Assembly (NCBI RefSeq): GCF_000143415.4
Contig: NW_003314325.1
Coordinates: 214,149 to 278,148, forward strand
Direction: 5' to 3'
Source of the DNA: Selaginella moellendorffii
Lineage: Eukaryota > Streptophyta > Lycopodiopsida > Selaginellales > Selaginellaceae
DNA: 64,000 nt
Shown: one piece after another, positions 9,404 through 19,415 of the stretch
Numbering within the stretch: position 1 is the first letter of the stretch
Layout: each line of letters begins with the position of its first letter
Notes under the pieces: generated by a model
The model's input: the letters and a program-made list of their open reading frames with translations, nothing else
Database searches by the model: none
Told to the model about the DNA's origin: nothing
Program-made: the position numbers and the translations under genes

Positions 9404-11821
9404 ATGAATCAACTCACATTTCATCTCTTAATTCTCCATTTCACATTCTTTGCCCATTGTGATGGCGACGTTTTTCGTTCAAGAGTTCCCACAAACTCCT
9501 CATGGAGATTCAATCTAGACACCAGCGGCACCATCATCCTTTATCAGCCTTCTCGCAAGCTAGCGGTCGGATTCGCTTTTATTAATTGCGAAGCGTGTAA
9601 TTCTAGGCCTAGTGTCTACTTCTCGGTGGTCATGCTAAGCAAGACTCCCAGTAGTGTGGCAGACGTTGAATTCGGCCCGAGCGCTAGCCAAGCTCACTTA
9701 ATCTGGGTTGCAAACAGAAACCGGCCAGTCTTCATGTACTGCGCCCTCGAGCTACAGCTCGATGGAAACTTGGTCTTGCGAGATAGCGACGCCACCATCG
9801 TGTGGCAATCCAACACGGCTGGGCTGGGCGTCGCGGGGATGGAGCTCCGCGAGACAGGCAATCTGGTTCTCTATGGCAGCGGCAACCAAACGATCTGGCA
9901 GAGCTTTGGAGAGCTCCAAGACACGCTCACCATTGGTCAACGCCTCCAGCCTGGGGAATCTCTCGAGAGTAGCGTGTCCGAGTTTAACTTCTCTCGTGGC
10001 CACTTTCGCCTCCTCGTGGAGCCCGACCGGGTATCGCTCAAGTTCTCCACCTCCGGGGTGAGCTACGGCGAGTGGTGCGCTTATGGAGAAGAGATTGGAT
10101 TCGTCACCATTGATAATGGATCACTAGGTTGCCACCGCAAGAAGGATAACTCCGAGATCCAATCCATCCTTTTCCCGGCTGCATCATCCGTAGTTAACAA
10201 CAGGTTCTTGCGGCTCTTTCCAAGCGGCGATCTCCGGGTATACACCTCCGAGGGAGATATTCTTGTCGAAACCGGGTATAGTATCATCAGCGACTTTGTG
10301 GAGGACTACTCGCCATGCGGGAAGTTCCCGGGATCTTGTGGGGAGTATGGCGTGTGTACAACGAGTGGAGAGTGCATTTGTCCCAGCTATTCCTCGTACT
10401 TGGACCCTAGCAATCCCAAGCTTGGATGCAAGCTAAATCGCCCACCACCAGAGTCTTTGGAAAACTGCGAGGAAAACAGCGAGATCGAGGAGTTTCCTGG
10501 GATGATCTCTGTGGGGTTGTACAAGGATTTTACAGACATGCCACTTGAGAAGTGTAGGAATTCGTGCCTGGGGAACTGTAGCTGCAAGGGAGTGCTGTTC
10601 AGCACGCACAGGTGCGTGGAATTGCTCGAGGTTTTCACCTTGTGGAACTCTACGGGTATGTATGGAAAGTCTAATAACATCACAGCGTTTGTGAAGATGG
10701 GCTTGCGGAATTCTACGAAATTGACTTTTCCAAAACTCAACAATCAGAGAAAAAAATCATGGTCTTTGACTTACATTGCTGTTGCCATTGTTTTTGGAGC
10801 CGTTATTGTTGTGGTGGTAGCGGTGATATGGAAGTTCCCGAATGCAAAAGCTTTCAAGAAGTCTCAGGAGACGATTATGGAACAAGTCCGGCCAGAGTTT
10901 CCTAATGCTCCCAGGTGTTACGCGTATGAGGAGCTGTGTGAGATCACTAGCAACTTCAAGAGCAAACTTGGCCAGGGAGGATTCAGCACTGTTTTTGCGG
11001 GAGTTTTCCAGGATGGCAGCAAGGTTGCGGTCAAGAGATTGGAGACTGCAAGGCAAGGGCTCAAGCAGTTCATGGCTGAGGTGAGAACCATTGGCAGCAT
11101 CCATCACCGAAACCTAGTTCAGTTGCAAGGCTATGGAGCTGACGACCATCACTATTACCTGGTATACGAGTTTGTGGAAAATCTCTCGCTAGATAAGTGG
11201 CTCTTCAGTAAGATCCACAGTCATGATCCAAAAAAGCAGCAGGCTTTGAGGTGGAAGATAAGATCTCGGATCGCCATGGACATTGCTCGTGGACTGGATT
11301 ATCTTCACGGAGGATGCAAGGATCAGGTCCTCCACCTTGACATCAAGCCACAAAACATCCTCCTTGACACAGATTTTGGAGCCAAGATTTGTGACTTTGG
11401 ACTTGCAAGGCTGGTCGAGAGGAGTGATCACGAGAAGATCTTTGTCAACACGGTGATGCGAGGAACTCCCGGATACATGGCTCCCGAGTGGCTCCATTCC
11501 CGGGTGACGGACAAGGCAGATGTTTACAGCTTTGGGATCGTTTTGCTGGAGATTGTGAGTGGAAGAAAGGTGGTGCCCCTCCCGGCCAGCGCGGTGATCA
11601 GTCAGGGAGATTCCAGGATCTTAAAAGTAAACGCATTTGAAAGAAGTGAACTGCTGCTTGGACACGTGGATCCGGGACTGCTGCTTGAGCCCGACTTCGA
11701 TTTGGGAGAGGCGAAAGAGGTGGTAAGGGTTGGACTTATGTGCGTCCACCAAGAACAGCTTCTAAGACCTTCTATGGGGGTTGTGTTGAAAATGCTGGAA
11801 GAAGCGTTGGCCAATAGATGA
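9404..11821 (+). CDS. G-type lectin S-receptor-like Ser/Thr kinase 1
   Basis: Intronless, 805 aa, starting at ATG9404 (MNQLTFH); the frame upstream of it has no ATG. Order: signal peptide (1-20), bulb-type mannose-lectin domain (about 95-170, LIWVANRNRPV and LDGNLVLRDS), EGF-like Cys cluster (300-327), PAN/apple-like region (345-412), one membrane span (about 453-476), kinase (about 515-790). The kinase has GQGGFSTVF, Lys in VAVKRLE, HLDIKPQN (Leu replaces Arg of HRD, so non-RD), DFGLARL and MAPEW. It should sit in the plasma membrane and sense an extracellular ligand, as SD-2-type kinases do; the ligand is unknown. Its last 500 bp and 3' flank are nearly identical to those of the next gene. 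Confidence 0.92.
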   Translation: MNQLTFHLLILHFTFFAHCDGDVFRSRVPTNSSWRFNLDTSGTIILYQPSRKLAVGFAFINCEACNSRPSVYFSVVMLSKTPSSVADVEFGPSASQAHLIWVANRNRPVFMYCALELQLDGNLVLRDSDATIVWQSNTAGLGVAGMELRETGNLVLYGSGNQTIWQSFGELQDTLTIGQRLQPGESLESSVSEFNFSRGHFRLLVEPDRVSLKFSTSGVSYGEWCAYGEEIGFVTIDNGSLGCHRKKDNSEIQSILFPAASSVVNNRFLRLFPSGDLRVYTSEGDILVETGYSIISDFVEDYSPCGKFPGSCGEYGVCTTSGECICPSYSSYLDPSNPKLGCKLNRPPPESLENCEENSEIEEFPGMISVGLYKDFTDMPLEKCRNSCLGNCSCKGVLFSTHRCVELLEVFTLWNSTGMYGKSNNITAFVKMGLRNSTKLTFPKLNNQRKKSWSLTYIAVAIVFGAVIVVVVAVIWKFPNAKAFKKSQETIMEQVRPEFPNAPRCYAYEELCEITSNFKSKLGQGGFSTVFAGVFQDGSKVAVKRLETARQGLKQFMAEVRTIGSIHHRNLVQLQGYGADDHHYYLVYEFVENLSLDKWLFSKIHSHDPKKQQALRWKIRSRIAMDIARGLDYLHGGCKDQVLHLDIKPQNILLDTDFGAKICDFGLARLVERSDHEKIFVNTVMRGTPGYMAPEWLHSRVTDKADVYSFGIVLLEIVSGRKVVPLPASAVISQGDSRILKVNAFERSELLLGHVDPGLLLEPDFDLGEAKEVVRVGLMCVHQEQLLRPSMGVVLKMLEEALANR

Positions 11822-13980
11822 AACCTATTCGGTAATAGAATTATTTTACTATGGTGAAGATGTTTGGAAAAAGTTTACTTTTATTGACTGTTTGACTTTA
11901 ATCGACTTTTTTAATCAATTTTGAGCGTCCAGGCTCAACGGACGGAGGATTTCTACCTATTTGTCTCGGTTTTATCAACAGGAAGGATTCGAAAAGTCAT
12001 GAATCACCATTGGGAAACCCGGTGATTGTTCAAAGAGAGTTTTTCTTTGCATCACCGTAAAAACTAATATGAATCACCTTGGTTCACGCATATTACATCT
12101 CTTAATTCGGCTATCAATTCTCCATTTCCCATTCCTTGCCCACTGTGGCGATTTACTTGTCTCAAGAGTTCCCACAAACTCCTCATGGCAATTCACTTTC
12201 AGCAGCATCATCCTCTACCACCCTTCTCGCAATTTGGCCGCGGGATTCGCTTCAATTTATACTTCTTCTTTTTCTAGTGTCTACTTCTCGGTGTTCATGC
12301 AAGACAAGGCCCGGGATTCCGATAGCGTGGGAGAAATTGGATTTGGCCCTAGCGCTGGGAAAGCTGACTTAATCTGGGTAGCAAACACAAACAGGCCAGT
12401 CCTCATGTACTGCGTCCTCGAGCTAGAGCTGGATGGAAACCTGGTCTTGCGAGATAGCAACCACAGTATCGCGTGGGAATCCAAGACCGCTGGCATGGGC
12501 GTCGTGGGGATGGAGCTCCTCGAGACCGGCAATCTGGTTCTCTATGGCAGCGCCAACGAGATGATATGGCAGAGCTTTGCAGATCCCCACGATACACTCT
12601 CCGTCGGCCAGCGCCTCCTGCCCGGGCAATCGATTGTGAGCAGCGTGTCCAAGCATAACTTTTCGCGCGGCTACTTTCGCCTCCTCGTGGAACACGACCG
12701 GGTATCGCTGAAGTTCTCCACCTCTGGGGTGAGCTATGGAGAGTGGTGCCCTTCTAAAGAGGAGATTGGATTCCTTGCAGTAAACAATGGATCGATAAGT
12801 TGCCACCGCAAGCAGGATGGCTCCATGATCACGTCCATCACTTTCCCGGAGACTAAGAGCCGATTCTTGTGTCTCCTTCCAAGCGGCGATCTCCGGGTCT
12901 ACGGCGATGTTGTTGCAGACAAGGGGAAAAGTATCATCGACAACTTCGTGGAGGACAACTCGCCGTGTGGGAAGTTCCCGGGATCTTGTGGGAAGTACGG
13001 CTTCTGTACGGCGAGTGGAGAATGCATTTGTCCCGCGAGCTACTCTTCGTACGTGGATGCTAGCAATCCCAGGCTTGGATGCAAGCTAAATCGCCCACCA
13101 CCAGAGTCGCTGGAGAACTGCGAGATAAGTAGTGAGCTCGAGGAGTATCCTGGGTTGACCTCTGTTGGATTATACAAGGATTATACAGACGTGTCGATTG
13201 AGCAGTGTAAGAGTTCGTGCCTGAGGAACTGTAGCTGCATGGGAGTTCTGTTTAGCTTGCACAGGTGCGTGGAGTTGCCTGAGGTTTTCACCTTGTGGAA
13301 CTCTATAGATATGTATGGATCGTCAGAGAATATCACGGCGTTTGTGAAGATGGGCTTGCGAAATTCTAGAAACTACAATGCTCCAAACGGGAGAGCAGAA
13401 CTATATGATCGGAGAAAGGAATTGAGGTCATCGGCTTACATTGCTGCTGCCATTGTTTTTGGAGCAGCCATCATTTTGGTGGTCGCGGTATGGAAGTTTA
13501 ACAAAGCAACACCAAAAGAGACAGGGAAGAACTCTCCGAGTAGGGAATTACTCCGGCCAGAGTTTCCTAACGCTCCCAGGTACTGTGAGTATGAGGAGCT
13601 GTGTGAGATCACTGGCAACTTCAAGACTAAACTTGGTCGGGGGGGATTCAGCACTGTTTTTGCAGGAGTTCTCCAAGATGGCAGCAAGGTTGAGGTTAAA
13701 AGGTTGGAGAGCGCAAGGCAAGGGCTCAAGCAATTCGAGGCCGAGGTGAGAACCATTGGAAGCATCCATCATCGAAACCTGGTCAAGTTGCAAGGCTATG
13801 GAGCTCACAGCCAGCACTACTACCTGGTATACGAGTTTGTGGAAAATCTCTCGTTAGATAAGTGGCTCTTTAGCAAGGTCGATGACCATGATCCGGACAA
13901 GCAGGAACAATTAAGCTGGAAGATAAGATCTCGGATTGCCATGGACATTGCTCGTGGCCTGGATTATCTTCACGGAGGCT
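11316..13980. repeat. 2665-bp direct repeat, left copy
   Basis: Runs from the kinase catalytic-loop region of gene 1, through the intergenic spacer, to the same point of gene 2. It matches 13981-16645 at a constant offset of 2665 bp. The spacer differs by about one base (ACTATGG against AATATGG near 11850/14515), so the event is recent; the ends are set to within about 15 bp by diagnostic differences. Confidence 0.85.
12002..12027. promoter_or_regulatory. conserved hairpin-forming element upstream of kinase 2
   Basis: AATCACC (12002-12008) can pair with GGTGATT (12021-12027), enclosing GGG/CCC around AAA. The right half, CCGGTGATTG, recurs before kinase 1 (9348), kinase 3 (14685) and the decayed kinase 4 (17246), 40-60 bp upstream of each start or where it would be. 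It may be a promoter or 5' UTR element; the function is unproven. Confidence 0.35.
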
Positions 13981-14486
13981 GCAAGGATCAGGTCCTCCAC
14001 CTTGACATCAAGCCACAAAACATCCTCCTTGACACAGATTTTGGAGCCAAGATTTGTGACTTTGGACTTGCAAGGCTGGTCGAGAGGAGTGATCACGAGA
14101 AGATCTTTGTCAACACGGTGATGCGAGGAACTCCCGGATACATGGCTCCCGAGTGGCTCCATTCCCGGGTGACGGACAAGGCAGATGTTTACAGCTTTGG
14201 GATCGTTTTGCTGGAGATTGTGAGTGGAAGAAAGGTGGTGCCCCTCCCGGCCAGCGCGGTGATCAGTCAGGGAGATTCCAGGATCTTAAAAGTAAACGCA
14301 TTTGAAAGAAGTGAACTGCTGCTTGGACACGTGGATCCGGGACTGCTGCTTGAGCCCGACTTCGATTTGGGAGAGGCGAAAGAGGTGGTAAGGGTTGGAC
14401 TTATGTGCGTCCACCAAGAACAGCTTCTAAGACCTTCTATGGGGGTTGTGTTGAAAATGCTGGAAGAAGCGTTGGCCAATAGATGA
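12069..14486 (+). CDS. G-type lectin S-receptor-like kinase 2 (hybrid gene)
   Basis: Intronless, 805 aa, with the same domain order as kinase 1: signal peptide, lectin (LIWVANTNRPV), EGF cluster, PAN-like, membrane span (about residues 457-477) and kinase. The ATP-anchor motif reads VEVKRLE instead of VAVKRLE; the lysine is kept, as are HLDIKPQN, DFGLARL and MAPEW. From the start to about 13980 it matches kinase 3; from about 13990 to the stop and 240 bp beyond it is essentially identical to kinase 1. The switch lies between GGAGGCTGC (kinase 3 type) and CAGGTCCTCC (kinase 1 type), just before the catalytic loop. It is thus a product of unequal crossing-over, still fully open. Confidence 0.92.
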   Translation: MNHLGSRILHLLIRLSILHFPFLAHCGDLLVSRVPTNSSWQFTFSSIILYHPSRNLAAGFASIYTSSFSSVYFSVFMQDKARDSDSVGEIGFGPSAGKADLIWVANTNRPVLMYCVLELELDGNLVLRDSNHSIAWESKTAGMGVVGMELLETGNLVLYGSANEMIWQSFADPHDTLSVGQRLLPGQSIVSSVSKHNFSRGYFRLLVEHDRVSLKFSTSGVSYGEWCPSKEEIGFLAVNNGSISCHRKQDGSMITSITFPETKSRFLCLLPSGDLRVYGDVVADKGKSIIDNFVEDNSPCGKFPGSCGKYGFCTASGECICPASYSSYVDASNPRLGCKLNRPPPESLENCEISSELEEYPGLTSVGLYKDYTDVSIEQCKSSCLRNCSCMGVLFSLHRCVELPEVFTLWNSIDMYGSSENITAFVKMGLRNSRNYNAPNGRAELYDRRKELRSSAYIAAAIVFGAAIILVVAVWKFNKATPKETGKNSPSRELLRPEFPNAPRYCEYEELCEITGNFKTKLGRGGFSTVFAGVLQDGSKVEVKRLESARQGLKQFEAEVRTIGSIHHRNLVKLQGYGAHSQHYYLVYEFVENLSLDKWLFSKVDDHDPDKQEQLSWKIRSRIAMDIARGLDYLHGGCKDQVLHLDIKPQNILLDTDFGAKICDFGLARLVERSDHEKIFVNTVMRGTPGYMAPEWLHSRVTDKADVYSFGIVLLEIVSGRKVVPLPASAVISQGDSRILKVNAFERSELLLGHVDPGLLLEPDFDLGEAKEVVRVGLMCVHQEQLLRPSMGVVLKMLEEALANR

Positions 14487-16645
14487 AACCTATTCGGTAA
14501 TAGAATTATTTTAATATGGTGAAGATGTTTGGAAAAAGTTTACTTTTATTGACTGTTTGACTTTAATCGACTTTTTTAATCAATTTTGAGCGTCCAGGCT
14601 CAACGGACGGAGGATTTCTACCTATTTGTCTCGGTTTTATCAACAGGAAGGATTCGAAAAGTCATGAATCACCATTGGGAAACCCGGTGATTGTTCAAAG
14701 AGAGTTTTTCTTTGCATCACCGTAAAAACTAATATGAATCACCTTGGTTCACGCATATTACATCTCTTAATTCGGCTATCAATTCTCCATTTCCCATTCC
14801 TTGCCCACTGTGGCGATTTACTTGTCTCAAGAGTTCCCACAAACTCCTCATGGCAATTCACTTTCAGCAGCATCATCCTCTACCACCCTTCTCGCAATTT
14901 GGCCGCGGGATTCGCTTCAATTTATACTTCTTCTTTTTCTAGTGTCTACTTCTCGGTGTTCATGCAAGACAAGGCCCGGGATTCCGATAGCGTGGGAGAA
15001 ATTGGATTTGGCCCTAGCGCTGGGAAAGCTGACTTAATCTGGGTAGCAAACACAAACAGGCCAGTCCTCATGTACTGCGTCCTCGAGCTAGAGCTGGATG
15101 GAAACCTGGTCTTGCGAGATAGCAACCACAGTATCGCGTGGGAATCCAAGACCGCTGGCATGGGCGTCGTGGGGATGGAGCTCCTCGAGACCGGCAATCT
15201 GGTTCTCTATGGCAGCGCCAACGAGATGATATGGCAGAGCTTTGCAGATCCCCACGATACACTCTCCGTCGGCCAGCGCCTCCTGCCCGGGCAATCGATT
15301 GTGAGCAGCGTGTCCAAGCATAACTTTTCGCGCGGCTACTTTCGCCTCCTCGTGGAACACGACCGGGTATCGCTGAAGTTCTCCACCTCTGGGGTGAGCT
15401 ATGGCGAGTGGTGCCCTTCCAAAGAGGAGATTGGATTCCTTGCAGTAAACAATGGATCGATAAGTTGCCACCGCAAGCAGGATGGCTCCATGATCACGTT
15501 CATCACTTTCCCAGCGACTAAGAGCAGATTCTTGTGTCTCCTTCCAAGCGGCGATCTCCGGGTCTACGGCGATGTTGTTGCGGACAAGGGGAAAAGTATC
15601 ATAGACAACTTTGTGGAGGAGAACTCGCCGTGTGGGAAGTCCCGGGATCATGTGGGAAGTACGGCTTCTGTACGACGAGTGGAGAATGCATTTGTCCCGC
15701 GAGCTACTCTTCGTACATGGATGCTAGCAATCCCAGGCTTGGATGCAAGCTAAATCGCCCACCACCAGAGTCGCTGGAGAACTGCGAGACAAGCAGTGAG
15801 CTCGAGGAGTATCCTGGGTTGACCTCTGTTGGATTATACAAGGATTATACAGACGTGTCGATTGAGCAGTGTAAGAGTTCGTGCCTGAGGAACTGTAGCT
15901 GCATGGGAGTTCTGTTTAGCTTGCACAGGTGCGTGGAGTTGCCTGAGGTTTTCACCTTGTGGAACTCTATAGATATGTATGGATCGTCAGAGAATATCAC
16001 GGCGTTTCTGAAGATGGGCTTGCGAAATTCTACAAACTACAATGCTCCAAACGGGAGAGCAGAACTGTATAATCAGAGAAAGGAATTGAGGCCATCGGCT
16101 TACATTGCTGCTGCCATTGTTTTTGGAGCAGCCATCATTTTGGTGGTCGCGGTATGGAAGTTTAAGAAAGCAACACCAAAAGAGACAAGGAAGAACTCTC
16201 CGAGTAGGGAATTACTCCGGCCAGAGTTTCCTAACGCTCCCAGGCACTGTGAGTACGAGGAGCTGTGTGAGATCACTGGCAACTTCAAGACTAAACTTGG
16301 TCGGGGGGGATTCAGCACTGTTTTTGCAGGAGTTCTCCAAGATGGCAGCAAGGTTGCGGTTAAAAGGTTGGAGAGCGCAAGGCAAGGGCTCAAGCAATTC
16401 GAGGCCGAGGTGAGAACCATTGGAAGCATCCATCATCGAAACCTGGTCAAGTTGCAAGGCTATGGAGCTCACGGCCAGCACTACTACCTGGTATATGAGT
16501 TCGTGGAAAATCTTTCGTTAGATAAGTGGCTCTTTAGCAAGGTCGATGACCATGATCCGGACAAGCAGGAACATTTGAGCTGGAAGATAAGATCTCGGAT
16601 TGCCATGGACATTGCTCGTGGACTGGATTATCTTCACGGAGGCTG
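13981..16645. repeat. 2665-bp direct repeat, right copy
   Basis: Second copy of 11316-13980. It contains the kinase-1-like 3' end of gene 2, the spacer and the 5' four fifths of gene 3. Differences from the left copy cluster in the gene bodies (for example TGGAGAGTGG/TGGCGAGTGG, ACGTCCATC/ACGTTCATC). Confidence 0.85.
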
Positions 16646-17150
16646 CAAGGATCAGGTCGTCCACCTTGACATCAAGCCACAAAACATCCTCCTTGACACG
16701 GACTTTGGAGCCAAGATTTGTGACTTTGGACTCGCAAGGCTGGTCGAGAGGAGTGATCACGAGAAGATCTTTGTCAACACGGTGATGCGAGGAACTCCCG
16801 GATACATGGCTCCTGAGTGGCTCCATTCCCGGGTGACGGACAAGGCAGATGTTTACAGCTTTGGGATCGTTTTGCTGGAGCTTGTGAGTGGAAGAAAGGT
16901 GGTGCCCCTACCATCCAGCGCGGTGATCAGCCACGGAGCTTCCAGGATCTTGAAAGTAAAAGCATTTGAAAGAAGTGAATTGCTGCTTGGAAACATGGAT
17001 CCGGGGCTGTTGATTGTGCCGGACTTTAATTTGGAAGAGGCCAAAGAGTTGGTAAGGGTTGGACTTCTGTGCGTCCAGCAAGAACAGCTTCGAAGACCTT
17101 CTATCGGGGTTGTGATGAAAATGCTGGAAGAAGCAATCAAAAAAATATGA
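14734..17150 (+). pseudogene. G-type lectin S-receptor-like kinase 3, single-base frameshift
   Basis: Full-length apart from one missing base: 2417 bp against 2418 in gene 2. At 15640/15641 GAAGTCCCGGG stands where gene 2 has GAAGTTCCCGGG, shifting the frame inside the EGF-like cluster. The first frame runs 14734-15753 (lectin part) and the second carries EGF, PAN-like, membrane span and complete kinase to 17150, with VAVKRLE, HLDIKPQN, DFG and APE all intact. So either a very recent pseudogene, a soluble lectin-only product of about 339 aa, or an assembly error. Its last 500 bp are its own, ending EEAIKKI, unlike genes 1 and 2. Confidence 0.85.
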
Positions 17151-17230
17151 AACAACTAATTTAAAATTCATTCGAAGGATTTATGATTTTTGGTCAGTGC
17201 AGGGTGGTATTTTGATTTTAGCAACCGGAA

Positions 17231-19180
17231 GTATTAAAAAAAGTCCGGTGATTGTTCAAAGAAGTATTTTGGCATTGTAGGATTTGCTAAATTCTCCATT
17301 TTTCCCGCTGTGCTCAAGAGTTCCCACAAATTCCTTGTGGCAATTCGGTTTAAGCAGCATCATCCTACCAGCCTTCTCGCAAACTGGCCGCAGGGTTCGC
17401 TTCAATTCATTGCAAGGCATGTTCTACTTCTAGTGTCTACTTCTCGGTGTTCAAGGCCCCGGATCCCGATAGCCTGAGAGAAATTGGCTCTGGCGCTGGG
17501 TAGCAAACACAAACAGGCCAGTCTTCATGTACTGCGTCCTCGAGCTAGAGCTGGATGGAAACCTGGTCCTTGCGAGATAGCAACCGCGTGGGAATCCAAG
17601 ACCGCTGGCATGGGCGTCGTGGGGATGGAGCTCCTCGAGACCAGCAATCTGGTTCTCGATGGCAGCGCTAACGAGATGGATGATATGGCAGAGCTTTGCA
17701 GATCCCCACGATACACTCGTCGGCCAGCGCCTCCTGCCCGGGCAATCGATTGTGAGCAGCTTCTCCAAGCATAACTTTTCGCGCGGCTACTTTCGCCTCC
17801 TCGTGGAACACGACCGGGTATCGCTGAAGTTCTCCACCTCTGGGGTGAGCTCTGCTTCCAAAGAGGAGATTGGATTCCTTGCAATAAACAATGGATCGCT
17901 AAGTTGTAAGTTGCCACCGCAAGAAGGATGGCTCCATGATCACGTTCACTTTCCCGCCGACTAAGAGCAGATTCTTGGGCTTCTTCCAAGCGGCGATCTC
18001 CGGGTCTACGGCGATGTTGTGGAGGACAACTCGCCGTGTGGAACGTTCCCGGGATCTTGTGGGAAGTACGGCTTCTGTACGACGAGTGGAGATTGCACCT
18101 GTCCCGCGAGATGAGTAATGAGCTCGAGGAGTATCCTGTGGACTATACAAGGATTTTACAAACGTGTCGATTGAGCAGTGTAAGAGTTCGTGCCTGGGGA
18201 GTGCTGTTTAGCTTGCACAGGTGCATGGAATTGCCTGAGGTTTTCACCTTGTGGAACTCTATAGGTATGTATGGATCGTCAGAGAATATCACGGCCAAAT
18301 TCTACAAACTACAACTTGAATACTCCAAGCGGGAGAGCATAACTATATGACCGGAGAAAGAAATTGAGGTCATCGACTCACATTGCGGCTGCCATTGTTT
18401 TTGGAGCAGCCATCATTTTGGTGGTCGTGGTATGGAAGTTTTACAAAGCAACAGCTTTCACACCAAAAGAAACAGGGAAGAACTCTCCGAGTAGGGAATT
18501 ACTCCGGCCAGAGTTTCCTAACGCTCCCAGGTACTGTGAGCACGAGGAGCTGTGTGAGATCACTAGCAACTTCAAGACTAAACTTGGTCGGGGAGGATTT
18601 AGCACCGTTTTTGCGGGAGTTCTCCAAGATGGCAACAAGGTTGCCGTAAAAAGGTTGGAGAGCGCAAAGCAAGGGCTCAAGAAATTCGAGGCCGAGGTGA
18701 GAACCGTTGGAAGCACCCATCATCGAAACCTGGTCAAGTTGCAAGGCTATGGAGCTCACGGCCAGCACTACTACCTGGTATACGAGTTTGTGGAAATCTT
18801 TCGCTGGATAAGTGGCTCTTTAGTAATATCCCGGACAAGCATGAACATTTGAGCTCGAGGACTAGATTACCTTCACGGAGGATGCAAGGATCAGGTCCTC
18901 CACCTGATATCAAGCCGCAAAACATCCTCCTTGACGCAAACTTTGGAGCCAAGATTTGTGATTTTGGACTTGCAAGGTTGGTTGAAAGGAGTGACCATGA
19001 GAAGAACTTCGTCAACACGGTGATGCGGGGACTCCCAGATACATGGCTCCAGAGTGACTCCATTCACGGGTGACAGAGAAGGCAGATGTTTAGAGCTGGA
19101 GCTTTCGAGTGGGAGGAAAACGGTTCCCCTCCCGTCTAGTGCCTCGATCAGTCAGGGAACTTCCAGGATCTTGAAAGTAA
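17231..19180 (+). pseudogene. decayed G-type lectin receptor kinase 4
   Basis: Collinear with kinases 2 and 3 but lacking the start codon and signal peptide and riddled with small indels. The lectin part (17.29-17.85 kb), EGF/PAN-like part (18.0-18.3 kb), membrane span (about 18.39-18.44 kb) and N-terminal kinase lobe are recognisable in different frames. The region between the N-lobe and the catalytic loop (about 18.80-18.86 kb) has a deletion. The copy runs into the N gap, so its end is unseen. Divergence exceeds that among genes 1-3, so it is the oldest forward copy. Confidence 0.85.
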
Positions 19181-19332
19181 NNNNNNNNNNNNNNNNNNNN
19201 NNNNNNNNNNNNNNNNNNNNNNNNNNNNNNNNNNNNNNNNNNNNNNNNNNNNNNNNNNNNNNNNNNNNNNNNNNNNNNNNNNNNNNNNNNNNNNNNNNNN
19301 NNNNNNNNNNNNNNNNNNNNNNNNNNNNNNNN
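19181..19332. other. assembly gap (152 N)
   Basis: Run of undetermined bases. It separates the kinase-4 remnant from an AT-rich stretch before the SKIP-like frame, so the junction of these two truncated genes cannot be read. Confidence 0.99.
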
Positions 19333-19415
19333 AAAAATTAAAAATAATAAATTCTAAAAAGGTGGTCCTCTATAATAGGACTCCTTTTCTAATAGAATTT
19401 TAGGTCTACTCAAAG

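Noticed and set aside
13435-13817. Minus-strand frames repeated opposite each receptor kinase
   Set aside because: They recur only because the sense genes are duplicates; codon pattern and motifs belong to the kinase strand.
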